Shown here one piece after another: positions 1-64,000 of a stretch of 64,000 nucleotides of DNA (positions are counted from its first letter, which is position 1; every line of letters starts with the position of its first letter). A program made the translations under genes and the position numbers. The notes below the pieces were generated by a model. The model saw nothing but the letters and a program-made list of their open reading frames with translations, did no database searches and was not told the DNA's origin. The DNA comes from Cristatella mucedo (taxonomy: Eukaryota > Bryozoa > Phylactolaemata > Cristatellidae), in assembly GCA_009760855.2 (NCBI GenBank), contig WPIO01000001.1, positions 11,909,501 through 11,973,500 of the forward strand, in the 5' to 3' direction.

Positions 1-3000
1 CCATGGTGTCTCGGTACTGTGTAGGTGCAGAGTGGAAGTGAACTCATTCTACCTATCCTTGCGAGTGACAGTTCCCCTGACTGACCATCCATGCTTCTGA
101 GCATCTACCCTGAGGCAAGTCTACCGTGGCGAAACTTGCATAAGCCTCTCTGAGCTGCCCGAGAATGCGACGTAGACAGAATGACTCGATCTGGACGAAT
201 GTTAAGCCAATACTGCAGCTCTCGTCTATCATTAGATCGGTCTGCCTCAGCGGTTCAAGAATGTAGGCAAGTGACAGTCGTTCGTTTTCTCTCTGCTGGT
301 GAAATTCCGTTGCTGCCGCTTGGCAGATTGGCTGTCAGGCCAGACTCTAGGGAATGCTCGTCTAGGTCACTTAAAGGAAGAGGAGTCGCAGCAGGCGAGA
401 TACCTAACATTAAAACTAGCCACTGGCGCATCGAGCGACCTAACGACTTCGGTGCGGAGCATTTAAGTGATTACTTCTTTAAGACACTCTCGTGACCTAT
501 GCTGAAACCGAGGTCGATTCTCTAACTGCTTTCATTTTTGTGCACTTGGTTCATTGAGTTACAGTACGGATGCATTTAAAAAGTGCATGCACGAGTATGT
601 ACGTATTTATGTAAGTGTGCCAATATGTGCTTACACATGTCTAGCATAGTAGCCACAAAGACTAAGAGAGTAATAATCTGGAGATTTTCCCATAGCACAC
701 TCAAATCCTAAGCAGCTTCTGATGCATATGCCGTTGCCAACAGAACCCATCTCACGCAATAAAGAGATTAGAGATTTTGAAAGATGTAGACGAGTCATAA
801 GGCCAGTCGATGAATTAGTAGCATGGAAGTAGCAGTGAAGGACTGCGAGAAAAGGTGCGCTACACGCGGCCTCAGGGGAGACCGTATCGTGCGTAAGAAT
901 TGAGGAAATGAAGTCAAAAGTCTAGATCTTGCAGAGCTGAGTCTCTGTCGGCAACGATCTTAAAGTGAATTGACGGAGTAGTGATGAATCTTTGCAAGAG
1001 TGGATAAGGCGTAGGCAGCCTGTGACAAATAACTACGAATGATATATATTTTCACGAGATGGTTTATACGATTGAATCGATCTGGCTGCTTTCGATTGGG
1101 TTTATAATAAGTTCGCGTTGATCCCACCAGGATTTCCATGTCGGTTTCGCATTGCAATAAATAATTTCGTATGCAGCAATATGGCAAGTTGTAACTTTCC
1201 GTCTTAGGACGAACTCGGTGCCCCGTTGCTGTGGGCACAGGTTGAAATGCACTGCGATTTCGCCAACAGACTTTGCCCAAGCTTTGGCCATTCCTATACC
1301 TGAAAATGGTAAAAATCTGTTGACAGCTTTCACCAATCATTATCCCCTCACTATGAGTGGCTGGATGTGGTACCTTGCGCATAAAATAGTATAGGCTATC
1401 TCTTGCGATGCAAGAGGGAATTGTTGGGAAATCGCGGACTAAATAAACGGAGCGACGTCGACATGACGTTAACTAAAAGGACATCATTTACAAGCGACGA
1501 CCCATGAAAAATCCCAGATATCATAATTAGATTGGTAGAGCTAAAATTTAAAAAACTAAACGTCAAGAATTCTTCACAGTTTTAAAGTTATATTTACTTT
1601 ACCTTCAGTCTCCTGCTGCAGCTTCATTTAACGGAAGTCGTGTAATCGTTGATCTTCTAAAGCTCGGCGTTTTTCTCGGCGAACGGTTCCTTATATATGC
1701 TAACTGAAACTTTTACAAATGCCCTTTTCATTTTTCTCCAAGTCAATTAAATTCAAGACTCAATTTTTTAATTTCAGCGGTGATAGCGGATTTTTTCATA
1801 CGATTTTATCTCTAGAAATTGTGCGAGCTCTCTTCTCATTAATCAGCACCGGCAGCAACTACTTTCGCTTTCTAGACGCGACATAGTTTCGTCATACACA
1901 CGTACTAGAAGAGATACAAATATGGTCACATGCTATCAATATTATAGAATGTGATCGTATAATTTGTTTATAAACTTAAAAATTTACGGGAAACTCCAAC
2001 TTTTCTAGATGGCAAGCGGGAGTGTCCACTGATCTAACTGGCGAGCCAGTCCTGCTTACGGGCAAACTTGCAGTTTGAGTAAGTCCGAATAACTAAGAAC
2101 GAGTAAGGAGAGGGTAAATCTAAGCGCCTTCTAGATTTACTCTTAGAGAGAATAGCCGTTGATACCAGCGCTCCATAATCGTAACATTAAGCTTAATTTC
2201 TTCGTGAAAACCAGGCCTCCTCAGCTTGCTTGCGGTGAGGGTAGCCGATCTCTCTTTTAGCAACCGTCCAGGCCACGGCGCCCGGGATGGCTGGGCATGG
2301 CAGTCTGCTTTCAAACCGCAGATTTCGGACCACACCTGGATGCCCAGTAGCGTGGTTCCATTTAACTACGATTTAAATACTTCTTGTGTGAAGGCATCGC
2401 TGCTCTGGTACGACTCCTAGTCCAACTCACAAACCATAATTTCGTTTTAGAAATGATTACCTGTAGCATTTCAGATATGCTACGATATACTAGTTCATAC
2501 ACTCATATGTACCTGCCTGTGTATATATACTCGGTCGCAAAAAACTCTCGCTATATGGCCGCCGCGGCTGTGGCTGTAAATTCGTTGGGATACTAGGAGT
2601 GTTTTCCTCTATCCCTGACATACTAAAGTTGTGCAAAGCATGTGGAAATATGTATTGACAGTCCAACAACAAGCACATTTACTGCTGGTATTTGTGCTTT
2701 TAGTGCGACATCTCCCCACTATGATACTTCGCGATCTCTCTTGTCTGGCCATGAATAGAAGCTACCAGTTTCTGCAGTGTCTTTTTTGCTGCAGCACGTT
2801 CCGTGGAGCCCGAATTTTAAAGAAACGGTCTGCTACTAGGACAGGCCGAAGACCCCCACCTCAGTTGCCTTTCTATGTTGCTCCTTAGTCGTTGTATGGG
2901 GTTCAAATTAGGCTACTGGCTGAGTCATTGGATCAGTATCAAACAAGTATTTGTCAAAAATGACATCACTGGCCATGCCAATTGCTTAGGATCTTTATCT

Positions 3001-3146
3001 TGCTGCCAAATTTAATGACACACAAGCAGAATGCTTAAGCTCTGAAATTCAGCGTGCTCGTCCCAACAATAACTTTAGGAAAGTAATTTTTGATGAATCA
3101 TTGCTCCATATGTTGCACGAATCTTTGCATTCTGGCTCCACCTGTC
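1..3146. other. No gene recognised
   Basis: Only short open frames occur here and none resembles a known protein. I see no repeat copies shared with the rest of the window. The sequence is AT-moderate with scattered short homopolymers. Confidence 0.5.
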
Positions 3147-3856
<710 letters not shown>

Positions 3857-4142
3857 GTCTCTTGCCGTACTAGGTCTACTATTAAGCTAACATCTTGTAA
3901 ATGTACTCTAAGCTGCAGGCCGGAGTTGCTGCCGGTCGAGCCCCTCCTTATCCCTTGCCTTTGATTGCGTACGAGTAACTTTACCCTTTCAAGAACTCCA
4001 CTGTGTGAAATGAAACGGCGAATTCAAGGGACGAGCGATAGTTACGAGCAATGTAGCATTTCTCGCATGAAAATGCAATGGGAGGCGATTTTAGGTTACA
4101 GCGTCAAGGCTCCCATGTGAACCAGATCCACGTGGTACCCAT

Positions 4143-4445
4143 AGTATAATAATAATAATAATAATAATAATAATGCACTTGATAAAGCACCCTCAGATAA
4201 CTCAATCTTTATCTAGGCGCTTAACATTTGCTGTAAAGGGAAATGCAATTGAATGGTGAGTAATATCATGCTTGATAAACAACATGAATAACATGGTTAG
4301 GGGTAACATGCACTGGGTCAGCATGCAAATGTGGTTAGGGGCAGCATTGCACAGTGTCAGCACGCATAAGCACATCAAGGACGAATCACAGGGACCCACT
4401 AAATGCTGTCCTTAATAGGTGCGTTTTTAAGTTCTTTTAAAATGA
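4143..4445 (-). mobile_element. L2-A LINE 3' end
   Basis: This is the 3' terminal 270 or so bases of the L2-A family in reverse, with its (ATT)n tail seen as an AAT array at about 4149-4173. It shares the tail motif (AAGCGCCTAGAAAGAGATT in sense orientation) and the preceding GTGCATGTCACCCCTAACCA block with the copies at 30853, 48440, 52330 and 53875. Confidence 0.85.
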
Positions 4446-4526
4446 AATAGTGATATCTCTTGAGTCCGGCTACTGTAGCAACAATAGATAGTGTCAGTTT
4501 GGTTTTCATTGTGAATTATTGTAATG

Positions 4527-6145
4527 TAATGTATGTATCTCCGTCTGTAACTCCAAAAAGCCATGAAGAAGCGGCTTTCGGTATGTATTCGGTAGCCAAC
4601 AGACTTCGTCTCTCGAAACAAAGAAAAAGTGGGAAGCATAGCCGAGTCAGGGGAGCAGTTGAGGTGGTGAGTAACATAGAAGTAGCAGCTCAGAACCGCT
4701 GAAAAGGATGGGCTATAGTCGGCAGCAGGAGTGTAGTTGTCATTGCGTAAGAATTGTGGAAGCGAGTTCCACAGTCTAGGACCTGCAGAGCTAAAGCTGC
4801 CGTCACCAACGGTCTTTAAGTGGAGGAACGGAACTGCTAATTTATTGTCCACACAGGACCTGAGGGCACGCGGAGAGGATGACACTGGTGCAGCAGTTCA
4901 GGTAGGTATGGAGGAGTCCATCTGTGGCGTGCCTTGTGGGTCAGCATAAGAACTTTGCTCTTTATCTGTCGCTCAACCGGCATCTATCCTAGCCCTTTTA
5001 GCAAAAGAAACAAGTGCTCAAACCTCTGGGACTTGAAGACTAGCCTTGCAGCCATGTTCATAGTAAGCTGCAGTGGCCTAGTTGCTTTCTTCGTTAGCCC
5101 AGCCAAAAGGGAATTACAATAATCAAGCCGAGACCAAACAAAGGAAATAGTTAAAATTTTTGCAAACCACTGTCGAAGCTAGCTCCTAATCTTGGATAGG
5201 GATCGGACGCGATGGCTAGCTTTGGAAGCAGTCTTCTGAATGAAGCTTTTAAAATTTAGGCAGCTGTCGAAAACGACACCTAAATTTTGAGAACGTGGTG
5301 ATGGTCGCACAACAGCATCCATCACCTATTCGAAGACCAAAGCCTTTTAATCCAGCCACACGCTTAGAGTGTCCTATGAGTAGCAGTTCGGTTTTATCGT
5401 CATTTAGTTTTAAGAAGTTTTCCGCCATGCAAGATCGAATGTCGGCAAGGCAAGCATTCAATTTCTCAGTTGCTGCAGCAGATTCCGACGGTTTGAATGA
5501 CAAATACAGCTGAGTATCGGCAGCATAAAAGAGATATATCCTATTCCATGGGCCTTAATCACTTTTCCCAGAGGTTGAGTATAAATGAAGATGTTAGATT
5601 AAACAAATGCTCTTGTAGATTATACAGTGCTCTTCCAATTGAGTACGTACGCGGAAGAACACCGCTGGTTCGCAGGAACGTGTATTCTCGCGTGAGCCTG
5701 CCGGGCTCCCCCAGACACAACTCTCCTCAACGACGTTGGCCTTCCCTCCTCTGCCACTCCCTCCCAGCCACAACTCATCCCGTGAGTTGGCGGGAGGACA
5801 AAGCCGGCCTGTGGATAAATCACAGCCGCCAGACCACAGCTGGGCACCCCCCCCTCCCCCGTCCCTAGGCCACAGCCACCAGCTGTTAGACCCTGGGGTG
5901 GTTTAGGGCACTACCAGTCTGCGAAGGAGAACAGCAAGGGACCGAGTACAGACCCTCGAGTGGACTCCACGGGTGACCCGTCTCGTGTGTGAGACGTGAC
6001 CCCCCCCCCACAAGACACGGACGGATCGAACACGATCACACAAGTACGATTTAAACCACGCCAGTGCCTCATCTGCCAGACCGATCTTATAGAATGAATA
6101 TGCGTTAAAATAAGATGGTATGGACGTACACATTTTAGGCATCAA
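4527..6145 (-). mobile_element. L2-B LINE fragment with degraded reverse transcriptase
   Basis: Read on the minus strand, this holds pieces of a non-LTR reverse transcriptase. They are EALAWFKSYLCDRVRSV (about 6060), RGSVLGPLLFS (about 5940), FYAADTQLYLSFKPSES (about 5500), NFLKLNDDKTELLL (about 5400) and, near the C-terminus, FSSAGPRLWNSLPQFLRNDN (about 4760). The catalytic FYADD motif is changed to FYAAD, and frames shift, so it is dead. The stretch at about 5597-5905 does not belong to the element. Motifs fit the L2/CR1/Rex group; L2-B is my working name for the family ending with GTAACTCCAAAAAG in the minus-strand view. Confidence 0.85.
5597..5905. other. GC-rich insert of unknown origin within L2-B
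   Basis: About 300 bases separate the GSVLGPLLFS and YTQPLGKVIKAHG parts of the reverse transcriptase, which should be adjacent. The insert is GC-rich and contains the doublets CCACAACTC and CACAGC, but I recognise no SINE head, tail or terminal repeat. Confidence 0.5.
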
Positions 6146-6891
6146 AAGAAACCAGCCATAACGTGGCTTGCTACGAGTTCACCGATTCAGCGATAAGGCG
6201 AAATATTCACTTTTATCAAGGTACATTACAGAAAACTAAGAATCGCTGTCTGTCTGTCTGTCGTCGACAACGTGATGGCTGAAGTAGCAGGATTACGGTG
6301 GCGTTCTGTGCAAAAGACTCGTCCATTCAAACCTCAAAGGACTTAAGCAAATGGGGGGAGTAGGGGGTTCCACTTCCGGACAGAACTAGACCGCCAGCAC
6401 AGCGCTCGGCTCGTAGCATTGCTAGCCCCAGCCGAATTTAGATGATTAATTACCTAAGCAGGACTGAGCTCATCGTGCCCCAGCGACTTGTTGACGCAGC
6501 AACAGTGCAAGCAGGTATCCGGAGCAGGTGGCAGAGCACGGCGGAAATATCGAGCACCCGCACGTTAAGATAACAAGTCTACTACCACAACGTAGGGCAT
6601 GCGATATTCGAGAGAGCGAAGGTCGGGCTATAGGAAGCTTAATAGCAGCCTAGACGTACACCAACTCCTCTCACACGGCTCAGTGGCCTAGAGCACAACT
6701 CAGCCCACTGCCAGTGCACCACTCCATGAGAATTACATGGCTTCTCGCGTTACACTTGCTTCGCCATGGCTAACGCTGCCTCGCCATGGCTATCACACAA
6801 TTGCCTCCAATACATTAAATTTAGGAACCTCGAATAATGAACATTTTTATAGTCTGTCTGAGCCTGACACCTCTTTCGGACGATGTGACCA
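6146..6891. other. No gene recognised
   Basis: This intergenic stretch has a short CTGT array at about 6247-6262 and a duplicated GCTTCGCCATGGCTA-like unit near 6757-6795. No open frame resembles a protein. Confidence 0.4.
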
Positions 6892-7321
6892 TGTGGCAGC
6901 CCTCCGAACTACCTGTCGTCGGGCTGGCTAGCGCGACCGAGCAACAAGCCTGCTGGCTCCAACACAAAAACCTTTATTTCAAGCTACGCCGGCCAAGCCC
7001 AATCTACACACACTAGACGGCTGCCGGCGTCGACTGATCTACCCTCCCCTCCCGTTGTACTCCTTCGGCTGCGCTTATATTCCCTGCATACGTTGTTTTT
7101 TTGCACTGTCGGGCAATTGCTCGCTCCGAACTAGCCAGGCAGTTGGCGGCAGTTTGTGGTAGATGGATGTCCCTACAGATGCCGCCAATGCATGGATTTT
7201 GGCAGGACTGCCGAGTCATTGTCTGCCCTTCCACCGGTCGTGAGCTTGCGGCTGCTTAGGCAGTCTGTGAGCTAGCAAGGTCTGCCCAGTGCTCGCAGGC
7301 TGCAAGAGTCTTGTTCCCTCA
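6892..7321 (-). mobile_element. Solo LTR, copy 1
   Basis: This 430-bp repeat matches 15437-15889 along its whole length. Read on the minus strand it has LTR logic: a TATA-like ATATAAG near 7075 and an AATAAA signal near 6978, then about 80 bases to an end in TG(C/T)CACA. No internal retrovirus-like genes lie on either side, so it is a solo LTR or a fragment. No clear target site duplication is visible. It ends about 360 bp upstream of the HECW start codon. Confidence 0.65.
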
Positions 7322-7680
7322 TAGACCACCCTAATAATAAAATGTAAGCCACTCTAGACAAGTCAGGCTGCGTTTATGCGTTTATGCATCGGGCGTGCAC
7401 GGCGCTAGGTAAGCCTTCGGTCTTAGGTCAATCTAAACGAGTGCAGCCGCTTTTAAACGCCATCCAGGCGTGGCTCAATAAAGCTCTCCCAAGAACGACG
7501 CCCATTGGCTGAACCCATCGCTCTCCCGGCCCCCCCCCCCCCCCCCGCCTAGCCGCAGTACCGCCAGATCGCATGCCCTGCCATTGCAGGACCAAGCTTC
7601 GACCTGTAGAATTGTGGAGTCTTGCTCTCAGCTGTCGCGTGTCCTCTTATTGAAAGCCTCCAGGATCAGTGTGCAGAGAT

Positions 7681-60532
<52,852 letters not shown>

Positions 60533-62391
60533 GTACTTTTAAGAAACTCGGCTAAGCCATGATCGGTGCTGCTGAGCGATGTAGTGGTCTGCTTGCATTA
60601 GTCATCTCTCGTCCTGCTTTCCGTCTTTGCTCTATACTCCAAGGCCTCTCTTGTGACAGGATCTCAGTCTGCATAGAAGCCTGTAGTGGCTTTCGGGAGA
60701 CCGTGCACCAGTGGCTCCAGCAGTCGTACTTTAATGATGAGCTGCGCTGATGGCACTTCTCCATAGGGAAGACTCCTGCTGTGCCCTGTGGTGCAGCAGC
60801 CCGTCTGTCGGTCTGTCTGTCTGCCCGTGGAACCAGATTCTGCATTACTCTCTCCAATGCATTAAAAATCAAAAATGTTAGCAGTATCTCTTTTAGAACA
60901 GTTCCACGGGGCAGGGGAGTAGGCACGTGTTTTCTTTTGCATCCACCCCCCTGTTGTGTCAAATACTAGCGATTAGCCATCCCTATGGTCACTAGCTGCC
61001 TGCCTTTGCTGTAGTCTTCTTGCGAAGGTTAGCGTCCACGTACACGTGACGCTCGCTCGGACATAAACCTAGCCACTTTGCCCCTACAAAGCTGCTGCTG
61101 GAATTTTTCAGGTGATGCAACATTGACCTTAAATGTAGGGCTTGCTTTTAATTAACTCTGAAGGTCTCATATATCCAGAAGCCTTATATTGGCTGTGCTG
61201 TCGATAAGAAAATAATTTTTTTCACTAGCATTCTCTCAGTATCCCCATTAATTTGTGTTAAAGCAACTGAAAACTCTGGTTATGAACTCATAACAAGCAG
61301 CTTTGGCACCTTATTGGAAAGGTGCTGCAGCTGAATGTTAATATCCTCGACCAACTTGCTTCGGTCAGCAGTGGTAAGTCACACCTATTTACCTATTTGC
61401 GGTGCTGGTTTTAAAAAGTGAGCATTTTTGTAGCTGCATTGCCTAGAGAGGCTCACACCCCCTAGCATTCCAGGAAGTCATGACTCGAATCTAATGCTGA
61501 AGAACATTCTCAGCTCCATCCGAGCCTCAAGTTGCCTCTGGAGCGGCAGATGTCATGCCTCAGTAGCAGACCTCCTCAACCCACTCGAAAAATAGCAGTA
61601 GCCCCAACTTCTTTTGGAGATGCAAGTTGTGCTCAGACTGCTGGCCACCCTGCCAACCTCCAGAGCCTACATGTAAGCTTGGAAGGTGGAAGCCTGGCTG
61701 CCCCCAAGAAGGCACTACTAAAATTGGTTGGGAGTTAAAGGGGCATGTTGGAAGCCTGTGTGGTACCACTACCTGGTCGCCTTCTTGAGCGGTTGAACGG
61801 GACTTCTCATGGTCAAGACTTCTCAGGCCCATTTCTTACTGCCCTACCCTGCCCGCTCTCATGCGCTGCTTGCTGCTCGTGCACTGGGCGACAAAGGCTA
61901 ATAAGGGCACCTCTTCAAGTAAGTAAGTCTCTTTAGTTCTTAGTAGGACATCTTTTACAATAGTCTCCCTCAGCTTTGCCGGCCACTCTTGTAGTGGCCA
62001 GCAGTTTCCGTGACGGCTTGGATATGCCTATGCTTTACTGCACAAATTGCAATACCTGGTGTGTATTCTGTATTTCTATTTCCCTGGGTTTTTCCTGTTA
62101 TTTCTCTATTATTTCATATTGTGCACAAGATGATTTGTTGGTCGAAAACATGAGATGCCAAGCAGCAGGATCGTTTTTGTCACGTTGGCAGAACAAAGCT
62201 TCTACTTTAAGCAATTCTTTTAAACAAATCGTACTGGACCCACCATGCAGTACCCCCTGACCTGTCAGTGGCTGAGACACTGTCGGCGCAGTAGCAGCAA
62301 CGTTGGCATCTAGAGTGTATCAACACCCTGGCCGTTTGCTTGCATGTGCCCTTATGCATGTCGATGTCGTGTCGATAAAAAAAATATATAT
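60533..62391. other. Intron 14 sequence without recognised features
   Basis: No second half of WW2 or other HECW exon was found. A short GTCTGTCGGTCTGTCTGTCT array occurs near 60803. Confidence 0.45.
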
Positions 62392-62528
62392 AATTCATTT
62401 GTATAGCGCCCCAAGAGAACTTAATCTCTATTCAGGCGCTTTACATATGCCTCGGGTCTCGAGCCCACGACCTCAGCCAGACCTTGACCGGGCCGAGCAC
62501 CTTAACCGCTGGACCAATCCAGCTCGGC
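62392..62528 (-). mobile_element. SINE-A, short form
   Basis: The plus-strand view has ATTCATTTGTATAGCGCCCC, GAACTTAATCTCTATTCAGG, GTCTCGAGCCCACGACCTCA and ACCAATCCAGCTCGGC, a complete and well-preserved reversed SINE-A. Confidence 0.92.
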
Positions 62529-63020
62529 GTCGATGGAGTCCTCGGTCAGTAAAACATACCGTAGCATGTCGAAACTGCCCATTGAAGAGTTTTAATGTAA
62601 GCCAACCCTGACCCGCTTCAACTGGCTTTGCAGGACTGTGTCCTCTTACGAGAGTTGAGGCTGAAACCGGTTTCGGAACTCTGTTAGATTGTTTGCCGTT
62701 CTGGCAAAAAGCAGAAACTTCACTTTTGGTTGGTCGGTCTACTTGGCCATGACCAGCTCTTCTGTCATTATAGCAATAGCGCTGCAATTGTTCGGAGTCC
62801 CAGTCTTTGCAAAAGTACACAGAAGCAAGCAACTTTTCTGCAGGTTTCCCCACAAGGGAAGTTTTTTAATCTCTTAATGTCGACAGACATGTTTTAACCT
62901 GGGTTTTCCTTCCATGTCCTGCAATCATATTTGTTGGTTGCTGTTTGCTGTCTTGTGGAGTAAGCAAGTGGGCTCTCTTGCTCCATCTTGTCTTGGCACT
63001 CATATATGTGTGTGTATGTA

Positions 63021-63137
<117 letters not shown>

Positions 63138-63368
63138 AGCAGGCTGAAGGCAGCCTGACACTGTTGTGGACCTGACCTACTTATGTATCTACTTGTTATC
63201 CTTAGCCTCAGGTTTTTTCGTGGCTACTATCGGGTCATTCGTTTAGAAGTTAACATTAGATCCGGGAAAACTTGAATAACTTTTATCCAGTGTCCCTACC
63301 TATTCCTACCATCAAAGACATTCGAGCGAGTAGAGGAATACCAGTAAAACGCAAATTAAAATGGTTTT

Positions 63369-63470
63369 GCACCTCAAGTCTCTTTCTAAAATAGAAGGTT
63401 AAGAGCATCACCAATATTCGTCACGTGTCAGCTGAGACTAGCACCCCCTACAAACGCTGTGTTTGAGGCC
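63369..63470. repeat. Dispersed repeat, copy 2 of 2
   Basis: This is the partner of 34385-34500. It is followed by a run of C at about 63502-63513. Confidence 0.5.
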
Positions 63471-63513
63471 TTGCTCTAACCAGACGTGGAAGCCACATCA
63501 CACCCCCCCCCCC

Positions 63514-64000
63514 GTTTGTATCACACACCCAATTCATCCACGACTACCTTATGCAGACGTCAGTAAAGAAGCAAGTGAACGATTCTGTTTATTCTTTCTT
63601 TGTACGGGTATTCTTATAGGACCTTCTCAGGCACGAGCATGACCACCTCGTTTTAGTCATTTTTCCACAGCTAAAGAAGCTTGTACTTAAGCTGTGGCAA
63701 GCCAAAATTTTCACTCTAATCTTCAAGGCAGCCTGCGATGGTTTGGATTAATGCACTTATACCTGGACTGCTATAGCAGTGTCAGCCGACTCTTACCTTG
63801 GGTCGTCTCTGGACATTAAATTAAGCATTCTTAACCTTTATTTAAAGATTATTGGTGACGGGTGTGTGTGCGTTCAGGCGGTTCTTTAATATGAATTTAC
63901 ATCTGCTGTTGGTGTTTGCCAATGCTGGCTGCTTTTGCAACCTTTTCTGCCACCCCTTACTGCCATTTCTTCACATGTCACTTCCGTGAATGTTCTTCTG
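63514..64000. other. Right edge, no gene recognised
   Basis: No coding similarity was found. Some phrases resemble L2 coding ends (for example AAGAAGCTTGTACTTAAGC near 63675), but not enough for a call. Confidence 0.35.

Noticed and set aside
181-495. 104-residue open frame at the left edge
   Set aside because: No recognisable motif, no conserved features and ordinary length for a chance frame.

Overview
The window looks like a piece of an invertebrate animal genome. It has long introns with GT..AG borders, many dinucleotide microsatellites, tRNA-derived SINEs, L2/CR1-like LINE fragments, solo LTRs and remains of DNA transposons. I cannot place the species. The one host gene I recognise belongs to the HECW (NEDL) family of C2-WW-HECT ubiquitin ligases, a family known from animals. 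It is clearly diverged from the vertebrate proteins.

The HECW gene lies on the + strand, from a first coding exon at about 7681 to at least 60532, and it runs off the right edge. I trace 14 exons. In order they encode an N-terminal Ser-rich segment and the HECW N-terminal domain (exons 1-4), a C2 domain (exons 5-7), an acidic Ser-rich linker (exons 8-10), WW1 (exon 11), a short linker (exon 12), the HECW helical box (exons 13-14) and the first half of WW2 (end of exon 14). The rest of WW2 and the HECT domain must lie downstream. Splice phases agree at every junction from exon 1 to 7 and from exon 8 to 14. The exon 7 to 8 junction (29971 to 40230) does not fit, so at least one exon there is missing from my model.

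Region by region. 1-3100: no gene seen. 3147-3853: CT-rich satellite. 4150-6150: L2-type LINE remains with a GC-rich insert. 6892-7321: solo LTR. 7500-8060: GC-rich stretch with the first HECW exon. 8060-12421 and 12533-22567: introns 1 and 2, with LINE and SINE pieces, a second solo LTR and a perfect 42-bp palindrome. 22568-29971: exons 3-7. 29972-40229: a repeat-rich intron (or introns) with the best-preserved L2 copy, a pogo-like remnant, a foldback element and a degraded transposon-like gene. 40230-45197: exons 8-10, plus a SINE-based inverted repeat around an AT array. 45198-55202: intron 10, with a second copy of the transposon-like gene, a long L2 copy and CT arrays. 55203-60532: exons 11-14, with a nested L2 in intron 12. 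60533-64000: intron with a SINE and an AT array.

The most coherent repeat story is a LINE/SINE partnership. SINE-A ends in a tail that closely matches the 3' end of the L2-A LINE, which suggests that L2-A supplies its retrotransposition machinery. SINE-B has the same tRNA-like head but an unrelated tail. All homology calls were made by eye; no database search was run.
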